The notes below the pieces were generated by a model. It saw nothing but the letters and a program-made list of their open reading frames with translations. It ran no database searches and was not told the origin of the DNA. Below, in pieces: positions 1 through 5,219 of a stretch of DNA of 20,961 nucleotides (its first letter is position 1; each line of letters begins with the position of its first letter). The stretch comes from a virus, in IMG/VR virus record IMGVR_UViG_3300023179_000599, positions 1 through 20,961 of that record. One strand, given 5' to 3'. Made by a program: the position numbers and the translations under genes.

Positions 1-1
1 A

Positions 2-64
2 GCCGCTGCTAATAAGAAGTTTGCCAAGAAGAAGGCAGACAAGAAGAAGAAGGAAAAGAAATAA
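2..64 (+). CDS. 3' end of a lysine-rich protein (partial)
   Basis: This is the C-terminal end of a gene that begins before the window. The last 20 codons read as alanines and asparagine, then a KKFAKKKADKKKKEKK-type tail, ending at TAA 62-64. The stop overlaps the ATG of the next gene (TAATG), so the two are probably translated together. The lysine tail resembles those of the next small genes and suggests a nucleic-acid-binding or otherwise highly basic protein. No function can be assigned from 20 residues. Confidence 0.6.
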   Translation, partial: AAANKKFAKKKADKKKKEKK

Positions 65-126
65 TGGCTCCTAAGTGCACCATGAAGAACTGCAAGTGCA
101 AGTGTTCCACTTGCCAGAAAGGTTAA
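64..126 (+). CDS. 20-residue cysteine-rich basic microprotein
   Basis: A 20-codon reading frame starts at an ATG overlapping the upstream stop and ends at TAA 124-126, four bases before the next ATG. It carries five cysteines (C5, C10, C12, C14, C17) and five lysines, with the pattern C-x4-C-x-C-x-C-x2-C. Such spacing could bind a metal (metallothionein-like) or form a small zinc knuckle. That is inference, since no family is recognised. Support for its being real is the TAATG coupling, the tight packing between two other small genes, and the cysteine density, which is unlikely in random frames. There is no strong Shine-Dalgarno of its own. Confidence 0.5.
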   Translation: MAPKCTMKNCKCKCSTCQKG

Positions 127-129
127 CTA

Positions 130-249
130 ATGAAGAAGTCACTAAGCCCTAAGCAGATGAAGATTGCTAATGCTGCAAAACCTGCTGACAAAATTACTGG
201 CGCAGATTTTAAGGCGCTAAAAAAGAAGAAGAAAAAGAAAGTAATTTAA
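130..249 (+). CDS. Small lysine-rich protein with poly-Lys tail
   Basis: A 39-residue basic protein. Its C-terminal third reads TGADFKALKKKKKKKVI, with seven consecutive lysines before the end. The N-terminal half (KKSLSPKQMKIANAAKP) is also basic. The stop TAA 247-249 overlaps the next start (TAATG). An in-phase slippery heptamer A AAA AAG lies at 219-225, and the -1 frame from there runs without a stop into the next gene, so a fusion product is possible. Function is unknown. Small basic proteins near phage head genes are often virion or DNA-associated, but that is only a contextual guess. Confidence 0.6.
   Translation: MKKSLSPKQMKIANAAKPADKITGADFKALKKKKKKKVI
219..225 (+). other. In-phase A AAA AAG slippery heptamer (candidate -1 frameshift site)
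   Basis: Codons at 217-225 read CTA AAA AAG, so the heptamer is in the X XXY YYZ phase required for -1 slippage, as in E. coli dnaX. An AAGG at 211-214 sits just upstream and could act as a stimulatory Shine-Dalgarno-like element. The -1 frame is open from 225 through the ATG at 249 to the stop at 533. No clear downstream hairpin was seen. Lysine-rich genes produce this heptamer easily by chance, so confidence is low. Confidence 0.3.
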
Positions 250-533
250 TGGCCACACCTTCCTTTATGAAGGGCAAGTACACAAAGTCAAAAGATGAGA
301 AGATGGATGCTCGTCTGACAAAGCGTGCTGGTCTAGATAAAGAAGAAAAAGAAAAGTTTGAAAAGATGGATAAGGCTCATGGCAAGAAAAAGAAGCCTAA
401 GACCATTGCTGAAGATCGCAAGAAAGATGATGCGATAATTAAGAAGATTAAACTCGCAGAAAAGAAGCACGAAGCCAAGGAAGGTAAGAAAGGCGAGAAG
501 GCTGAAGATAAGCGAGAAAAGAAAAAGAAGTAA
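249..533 (+). CDS. Highly charged Lys/Glu-rich protein
   Basis: A 94-residue protein made mostly of K, E, D and A, predicted to be helical or disordered, and ending in KREKKKK. The start ATG overlaps the stop of the preceding gene, and no strong Shine-Dalgarno is visible, so translation is probably coupled or reached by -1 frameshifting from 219-225. It is the last gene before the terminator at 540-566, which closes this cluster. No catalytic motif is visible. Candidate roles are a packaged internal protein, a scaffold-like protein or a DNA-condensing protein. None can be proven here. The minus-strand frames opposite it are phenylalanine-rich shadows of the lysine codons. Confidence 0.75.
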   Translation: MATPSFMKGKYTKSKDEKMDARLTKRAGLDKEEKEKFEKMDKAHGKKKKPKTIAEDRKKDDAIIKKIKLAEKKHEAKEGKKGEKAEDKREKKKK

Positions 534-539
534 GAGATT

Positions 540-566
540 GCCCCACAATTGTGGGGCTTTTTCTTT
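540..566 (+). terminator. Intrinsic terminator after the lysine-rich gene cluster
   Basis: A perfect 7-bp stem GCCCCAC (540-546) pairs with GTGGGGC (551-557) around the loop AATT, followed at once by TTTTTCTTT (558-566). This is a textbook Rho-independent terminator seven bases past the stop of the Lys/Glu-rich gene. It separates the small basic genes from the tail module. Confidence 0.92.
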
Positions 567-584
567 ATCATTGCTTTATCAGAA

Positions 585-597
585 CACCGCTGCGGTG
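585..597 (+). other. Short inverted repeat in the intergenic gap
   Basis: CACCG (585-589) and CGGTG (593-597) form a 5-bp stem with loop CTG in the only sizeable gap of the left half (567-641). It lacks a T-run, so it is not a terminator. It could be an operator or part of a promoter region for the tail operon. No convincing -35/-10 pair was found beside it. Confidence 0.35.
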
Positions 598-641
598 CCT
601 GACTACAGTTCCCACTGGTTGCGATAAAGGGGTTATTTATT

Positions 642-845
642 ATGGCTTATAAGCCTTGGTACGAACAGGTCGCTGAGATGAATAATCAAAGCGAACGTGA
701 AGAGTTTATTAGGGGTGTGTTTGGATTCCGCCCTAAAGAAAAACGTCCCGCTATCGCATCGATTCTTGCAGGTACAACCGCAGCCTATCTCGCTGGTGCT
801 GTGTATGTTGGCGCAAAAGCGAAGGCGAAAGCGAAGAAGAAGTGA
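642..845 (+). CDS. Small basic protein with one membrane-like segment
   Basis: A 67-residue protein. Residues 1-35 are hydrophilic and start with MAYKPWYEQVAEM. Residues 37-58 form an alanine-, glycine- and isoleucine-rich hydrophobic stretch long enough to cross a membrane, and the C-terminus is KAKAKAKKK. The purine-rich AAAGGGG upstream is a plausible ribosome site. It is the first gene after the terminator at 540-566 and its TGA overlaps the GTG of the next gene, so it begins a new transcription or translation block. The function is unknown. The hydrophobic segment could equally be an alanine-rich helix inside the virion. The poly-basic tail matches the genes on the other side of the terminator. 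Confidence 0.7.
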   Translation: MAYKPWYEQVAEMNNQSEREEFIRGVFGFRPKEKRPAIASILAGTTAAYLAGAVYVGAKAKAKAKKK

Positions 846-1162
846 CCTACCTAAAGAGAGCCAGAGAATCCTTAACTAAAGCCAGTGTAGAAACTACACG
901 TTTCATGGGCGCTCATTTGCGTTCAGAGGCTCGTGCTTCTGGTTGGCCAGAAAAAATTGTTAAGCACTTACATGTTCGCCATGATAATGGGTCTTTTACG
1001 GTTCATGGAAACCCAGCCCATAAGGTTGAGATTCTAGATCTTGAATATGGAACTCCAGATACACAGCCAACTGCTGCTATACGTAGATTTAATAACAGAC
1101 AGAGTGAGGCTGAAAAATTTTTACTTAATCGTGCTATGAGACATCTAGGTGGTTACCTATGA
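842..1162 (+). CDS. HK97 gp10-like head-tail connector / tail-completion candidate
   Basis: A 106-residue protein starting at GTG 842, four bases inside the previous gene. The second half reads DLEYGTPDTQPTAAIRRF followed by a helical end rich in charged residues. This resembles the C-terminal signature of HK97 gp10-type proteins, an E-[YFG]-G-T strand followed by a P-containing loop and a closing helix. That family helps join head and tail. Position supports it: it lies just before the neck/terminator candidate and the sheath. The assignment is by motif and order only, and the N-terminal 60 residues are not diagnostic. Confidence 0.6.
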   Translation: MTYLKRARESLTKASVETTRFMGAHLRSEARASGWPEKIVKHLHVRHDNGSFTVHGNPAHKVEILDLEYGTPDTQPTAAIRRFNNRQSEAEKFLLNRAMRHLGGYL

Positions 1163-2058
1163 CATTCTTATTAGATGAAGATGAAGCACTAAGAAATCTC
1201 TTAAAGGAAATGATTGTTACTGATCAAAAGGCTTCATCTGCTACGGCAAAAACTATTACAAACAAAGCCCTTACTAATAACGTAGTTACAATAACTACAT
1301 CAACAGAGCACGGCTTTGAAGTTGGAGATACGGTTACTATTGCTGGTGCTTCAACGCCTTTTAATGGCACTTATAACATTACTTTAATTCCAACTCCTAC
1401 TACATTTAAATACGCCAAAACAAATGCAAACATTGCAAGTGTTGCTTCAGGTGGAACTGCTACTCCAGGAACTACTAGAAAAGTAGGAGTATGGTTTGGA
1501 CAACCTGATCAGGAAATTAGAACGCAGTCTTATCCTTATATCACTATTGATATGATTGATATCTCTGAAGATTTTTCTCGTGCCATGAGAGGTAGAGTAA
1601 AACCAACCTACTTAACTAACCCATCAGTTATTGGCGAAAATACTGCTTGGGATACTGATGAGCATGACTGGGATATAAACTATCCAATTCCAGTAAACAT
1701 TGATTATCAAATAACTTCTTTCTCTCGTCAGCCAAGGCATGACCGTCAAATTTTGGCACAACTTCTTTACTCAAAGATTCCATTACGATTTGCTGTTCTA
1801 GATACAGGACCAAACACTGTATTTGGAACAACTCGTCGTTTGGATGTTCTTGATATTTCTAAGAGAGATATTACAGAACAAGGAAAAAGACTATTTGTAA
1901 ATGCAATAACAGTCCGTGTCTCATCTGAGATTGCGGCTGAAACCTTCAATCAGATGTACAAAGTGTTGCAAGTAAACGTCACAGGTACAACTGGAAGTCA
2001 GACCCTTGGTCGCTCTCAGTTCACTACCATCGATACGTACACTCAATCGGCACCATAA
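1159..2058 (+). CDS. Neck / tail-terminator-like virion protein with an inserted FCCH-like domain
   Basis: A 299-residue protein whose ATG overlaps the preceding stop (ATGA). Residues 1-30 and about 105-299 look like one structural protein: KVGVWFGQPDQEIRTQSYPYI, then PIPVNIDYQITSFSR, RQILAQLLYSKIP and RRLDVLDIS. The run of strands, a middle helix and strands, together with its place one gene before the sheath, fits a tail-completion or sheath-terminator protein. Residues about 31-104 are a separate beta-rich module with HGFEVGDTVTIAG and FNGTYNIT. A related module occurs in the adsorption protein at 13106-15349. The exact family of the body was not recognised, so the role rests mainly on gene order. 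Confidence 0.6.
   Translation: MTFLLDEDEALRNLLKEMIVTDQKASSATAKTITNKALTNNVVTITTSTEHGFEVGDTVTIAGASTPFNGTYNITLIPTPTTFKYAKTNANIASVASGGTATPGTTRKVGVWFGQPDQEIRTQSYPYITIDMIDISEDFSRAMRGRVKPTYLTNPSVIGENTAWDTDEHDWDINYPIPVNIDYQITSFSRQPRHDRQILAQLLYSKIPLRFAVLDTGPNTVFGTTRRLDVLDISKRDITEQGKRLFVNAITVRVSSEIAAETFNQMYKVLQVNVTGTTGSQTLGRSQFTTIDTYTQSAP
1249..1470 (+). other. Inserted HG-V-G-x-TVT-x2-G / FNGTY domain, copy 1
   Basis: This encodes residues about 31-104 of the neck/terminator candidate. It begins AKTIT and contains H51-G-F-x-V-G-D-TVTIAG followed by FNGTYNIT, then a strand and a glycine-rich exit. The pattern matches the small beta domain that I know as an FCCH-like (ubiquitin-activating enzyme E1 FCCH) hit in phage structural proteins. 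Removing it leaves a continuous body. Copy 2 is at 14081-14311 and starts with the same AKT[IV]T. Confidence 0.6.
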
Positions 2059-2089
2059 GGTCCCTACCCCAAACTAGTTAGGAGAAAAA

Positions 2090-3601
2090 ATGGCTTATAG
2101 CCGTCCAGGTGTTTACATAAGTGAGCGCCTATTACCACCAGTGCTTCCAAGTGGAGTTACTGCAAATGCTGCTGGCGCAGTGGTTGCACCCTTTGCACAA
2201 GGCCCAGAAACAGTAACTCTTGTTAATTCTTGGTATGAATTTACCAAGTACTTTGGAGGTTACAACGCAACCTATCCAGCCACTTTCCAAGTTGGCTCAT
2301 TCTTTAATAATGGTGGACGAGAACTTTATGTTCAACGTCTACTTGCGGCTAACGCTGTTGCTGCTTCAAGAAACATTATTAATGGCTCTGCACAAATTGC
2401 AACTGTTACATCTAAAAATGCAGGAACAGATGGTAACAATTTAAGAGTTGTTGTTACTGCAGGTTCTGTATCAGGCACCTTTACTCTTACTCTTTATAAA
2501 GAGTCAGGAATTGCTAACGATGTTTCTGATGACATCTTGCTTGAACGTTATGAAAACTTAGTTTTTGATGACGCAACTTCTAGTGACTTTGCTGAAACAG
2601 TTATTAATCTTGTTTCTCCAAATATTGAAATTGAAGTTTTAGCAAATGGATTATCTGGAACAGATCCTGTTGCAGCCACATATCCACTAACAAGTGGTTC
2701 TAATGGAACTGCTACTGCATCTACTGATTACACTGCATACAAAGGAACTGCTGATTCAGTGTTTGAGAGATTTACTTCTCTTGACCGTCCATTAGTACTA
2801 TTCTTACCTGTTGTAAATGCTTTGGCATCTGGAGCAGTAGGAGTATTTGATGCTGCAACCTCTTGGGCAGAAGAAAATAACGGCTTTGTTGTTATTGGAA
2901 CTGATCCAGATTTAACTGTTGCAAACGCTGTATCTTTTGCAGGAAGTCTTGCAGATACAAGCAACGCTGCTGTTTACTATCCAAACGTGTACATCTCTGA
3001 TCCCCTTGGTCGTAGTAGTGGCGCTCTTCGTAAGATTGAGCCTACTGGCGCAGTTGTTGGTCTTTATCTAGCAACAGATGCAAGCCGTGGAGTATTTAAA
3101 GCCCCTGCTGGTATTGCAACTCCAGTATTAGGAATTGTATCTGTAGAAAAATCATTTACCTCTACAGAGTTAGATACTATGAATGCAAGTACCTCTCCAG
3201 TAAATCCAATTCGCCAAATTCCTGGCGCTGGTCTTTCTGTAATGGGTGCTCGTACATTAAAGCAAGATGGAACTGCAAACAAGTATGTAAACATGCGCCG
3301 TTCTTTAATTTACATTCGCAAGAACCTAAAGAATCTAACAGAGTTTGCAATTTTTGAAAATAATGACGAAAGACTGTGGGCACGTATAAACACAAATCTT
3401 GGCTCATTCTTAAATGAGTATCGCAATCAGGGTGGTCTGCGTGGAGCAACTCCAGCACAGGCTTACTTTGTTAAGTGCGATGCAGAGAACAACTCAGATG
3501 CAGATATTGCAAATGGTGAGGTTCACATTCAAGTTGGTGTTGCTCTTCAATATCCAGCAGAGTTCATCGTCATCGATCTCAGCCAAAAGACGCTGAACTA
3601 A
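2090..3601 (+). CDS. Contractile tail sheath protein
   Basis: A 503-residue protein with the classic sheath N-terminus SRPGVYISE (T4 gp18 family) and the region SWYEFTKYFGGY...SFFNNGGRELYVQRLL. The conserved C-terminal part (about residues 395-500) reads KYVNMRRSLIYIRKNLKNL, FENNDERLWARI, FLNEYRNQGGLRG and ending in PAEFIVIDLS. It polymerises around the tail tube and contracts to drive injection. AGGAGA at 2080-2085 is four bases before the ATG. Arginine codons are mostly CGN, unlike the AGA-rich baseplate genes downstream, as expected for a very highly expressed protein. The central region (about 100-210) is the variable, surface-exposed part in this family. This gene fixes the phage as a myovirus. 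Confidence 0.96.
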   Translation: MAYSRPGVYISERLLPPVLPSGVTANAAGAVVAPFAQGPETVTLVNSWYEFTKYFGGYNATYPATFQVGSFFNNGGRELYVQRLLAANAVAASRNIINGSAQIATVTSKNAGTDGNNLRVVVTAGSVSGTFTLTLYKESGIANDVSDDILLERYENLVFDDATSSDFAETVINLVSPNIEIEVLANGLSGTDPVAATYPLTSGSNGTATASTDYTAYKGTADSVFERFTSLDRPLVLFLPVVNALASGAVGVFDAATSWAEENNGFVVIGTDPDLTVANAVSFAGSLADTSNAAVYYPNVYISDPLGRSSGALRKIEPTGAVVGLYLATDASRGVFKAPAGIATPVLGIVSVEKSFTSTELDTMNASTSPVNPIRQIPGAGLSVMGARTLKQDGTANKYVNMRRSLIYIRKNLKNLTEFAIFENNDERLWARINTNLGSFLNEYRNQGGLRGATPAQAYFVKCDAENNSDADIANGEVHIQVGVALQYPAEFIVIDLSQKTLN

Positions 3602-3622
3602 CCCGAAGGAGATAATAAATAA

Positions 3623-4246
3623 ATGCCTACAATCATTAATAATCGGTCAAATTTAATTACCGATCCATTACGTAACTTTAGATTTTTGGTTACGTTTAAA
3701 CCACTAACAAGTGTTGGTGGAGCACCAACAAGTACTGCAACAAACAACCTTGCTGCTGCAGTTACCTTTGGGTTCACATCAATATCTGGAATGGCTGTCA
3801 CCACTGACTCTATTCCATACCGTGAAGGTGGATACAACACTACCGTTCATCAAATTCCAGGACAGACAACCTTTGCTCCTATTACGTTACAACGTGGCGT
3901 AATTCTTGGAACAAATCAAAACTGGGAGTGGATGCGTAACCTATTTGCAACAGTTCAAGGTGGCGGTTCAACCCGTGCTAAGAATGAAAACTTCCGTTGC
4001 GATCTAGAAATTAAAGTCTTATCTCATCCAATTCCATCAGCAGGTGAGACTCCTCAAAACTCTCCAGCAGCAACTGACCACATAGCCATGCGCTTTGAAG
4101 TCTATAACTGCTGGCCAACTGCTGTGGCATACTCAGATCTAAACGCAGGTGATAATGCTTTATTTGTTGAACAGATGACTCTAGTCCATGAGGGCTTTAA
4201 TGTTAACTGGGCAGCAAACTTAACTACAGACGCACCAGCATTCTAA
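3623..4246 (+). CDS. Tail tube protein (T4 gp19-like)
   Basis: A 207-residue protein directly after the sheath, as usual for contractile tails. Residues 14-25 read DPLRNFRFLVTF, followed by FTSISGMAVTTDSIPYREGG, which is the typical tube-protein N-terminus (a beta-sandwich with the phrase 'x-G-x...YREGG'). Next come HQIPGQTTFAPITLQRG and NWEWMRNLF, the conserved central motif. The protein stacks as hexameric rings to form the conduit for DNA. AAGGAG at 3606-3611 serves as the ribosome site, 11 bases before the ATG. The C-terminal half adds NCWPTAVAYSDLNAGDNALF and EQMTLVHEGF, also standard for this family. Confidence 0.93.
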   Translation: MPTIINNRSNLITDPLRNFRFLVTFKPLTSVGGAPTSTATNNLAAAVTFGFTSISGMAVTTDSIPYREGGYNTTVHQIPGQTTFAPITLQRGVILGTNQNWEWMRNLFATVQGGGSTRAKNENFRCDLEIKVLSHPIPSAGETPQNSPAATDHIAMRFEVYNCWPTAVAYSDLNAGDNALFVEQMTLVHEGFNVNWAANLTTDAPAF

Positions 4247-4258
4247 CAAAGGATAACA

Positions 4259-5062
4259 ATGACGAATACAATTAGTGCAGCGGCTAATCCCGCATTAGCA
4301 AACCAACTGTTAAACAAGGCGTTAAATGAAACGCCAAAAGAAAGAACGCCTGAAATTGTATCTCCTTCAGATACTACTGTTGAACTTCCTGGCGGCTATG
4401 TAAATGCCGCTGGGGAGATCATCAGAACCGCAGAAGTTCGTGAACTCAATGGTAAAGATGAAGAGACAATTTCAAAAACTAATAATTTAGGGAAGGCACT
4501 CCTTACAGTCCTACAATTAGGAACTGTAAAGATTGGTAATGAACCAGCCACAGATAAGATTCTTGATGATCTATTAGTTGGTGATAGAGATGCCATTCTT
4601 CTTGGAATTTTAAAAGCAACCTTTGGTAACAAAATAAAGATTCCAATATTTGTTGATGGTGAAGATAAACTTGTAGAAGTTGATGTCAATACAGATATCA
4701 AAGTAAAACTTCTTACTGACCCAATAAATGAGCGGGTATTTACTGTTAAAGGAAAGTCTATTGACTACACAGTCAAACTTCCTAATGGAGTTGTACAGCG
4801 AGAAATGATTAACAATATGGATAAGACTCCTGCAGAATTAAGCACACTTGTTCTAGAAAATACAGTTGTCCGTATTGGTGAGACTCCAGTTTATAGTAAG
4901 AGCCAAGTGCAAGCACTTAGCGTAATTGATCGTAGAAAGATTATTGACGAGATCAACAAGAGAGCACCTGGTCCTCAGTTTGAGGATGTGGTAGTTGTTG
5001 ATCCTGAAACAGGAAGTGAGGTAACGGTTCCTATTAATTTAGGATCCTTATTTCAGTTCTAA
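4259..5062 (+). CDS. Tail assembly chaperone / T4 gp26-like protein
   Basis: A 267-residue protein between tail tube and tape measure, where phages encode tail assembly chaperones. Residues about 42-65 (VELPGG...RTAEVRELNGKDEE) and about 100-125 (DLLVGDRDAILLGILKATFG) match the pattern I know from T4 gp26-like baseplate/chaperone proteins. The C-terminus has RAPGPQFEDVVVVDPETGS then PINLGSLF. In relatives this often holds a CxxCG zinc ribbon; here the cysteines are absent. The stop at 5060-5062 is overlapped by a +1 frame open to 5219, which would make a 319-residue extended product. AAAGGA six bases upstream is the ribosome site. The chaperone role is inferred from order and the recoding arrangement. 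Confidence 0.75.
   Translation: MTNTISAAANPALANQLLNKALNETPKERTPEIVSPSDTTVELPGGYVNAAGEIIRTAEVRELNGKDEETISKTNNLGKALLTVLQLGTVKIGNEPATDKILDDLLVGDRDAILLGILKATFGNKIKIPIFVDGEDKLVEVDVNTDIKVKLLTDPINERVFTVKGKSIDYTVKLPNGVVQREMINNMDKTPAELSTLVLENTVVRIGETPVYSKSQVQALSVIDRRKIIDEINKRAPGPQFEDVVVVDPETGSEVTVPINLGSLFQF
5051..5054 (+). other. Candidate +1 programmed frameshift site UUU C
   Basis: The zero frame reads TTA TTT CAG TTC TAA. The downstream +1 frame is closed by TAG at 5040-5042, so any +1 shift must occur between 5043 and the stop at 5062. Within that stretch only UUU C lets the P-site tRNA re-pair fully, with tRNA-Phe moving from UUU to UUC. This is the same P-site logic as the influenza PA-X site. 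The nearby stop codon may favour the shift. Confidence 0.5.
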
Positions 5063-5219
5063 CATAATTGGTTATGTCAGATTATTCTCTGAATGGTCTG
5101 CCATAAGCGAGTTGTATGACAGTTGGTCTCTCTCAGAGATAAAGGATATGTCTCGAAGAGAAAGAAATAACTGGTTAGAGGTTGCCCGAGTTAGATACGA
5201 AAGGATGACAAGTGGCTAA
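5055..5219 (+). CDS. Frameshift extension of the tail assembly chaperone (candidate)
   Basis: The +1 frame is open from 5043 to TAA 5217-5219 and encodes about 54 residues after the proposed shift, including RLFSEWSAISELYDSW and then SRRERNNWLEVARVRYERM. The composition is helical, amphipathic and protein-like. It fills exactly the gap between the chaperone stop and the tape-measure GTG at 5212, overlapping the latter by eight bases. No ATG/GTG with a usable ribosome site precedes it. The only in-frame ATG (5148) lies two bases after AAAGG and would drop most of the sequence. The arrangement matches the G/GT-type tail chaperone pairs known in many tailed phages. The alternative is a separate small gene from an unusual start such as TTG 5112. 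Confidence 0.55.
   Translation, partial: SSNIIGYVRLFSEWSAISELYDSWSLSEIKDMSRRERNNWLEVARVRYERMTSG

Noticed and set aside
585-597. Second terminator
   Set aside because: The stem is short and no T-run follows.
567-641. Promoter for the tail operon
   Set aside because: Sequences resembling -35 and -10 boxes can be found, but none has good spacing and match; the region may hold a phage-specific promoter I cannot recognise.
3177-3458. Minus-strand open frame inside the sheath gene
   Set aside because: It overlaps a well-supported sheath gene, has no ribosome site or recognisable motif, and similar antisense frames occur throughout the window as mirrors of real genes.
5074-5106. ATG with frame reading MSDYSLNGLP
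   Set aside because: It stops after 10 codons, so it is not the start of the chaperone extension.
5148-5219. Independent 23-residue gene starting at ATG 5148
   Set aside because: AAAGG is only two bases from the ATG, and the open, protein-like sequence continues well upstream, so frameshifting explains more of the frame.
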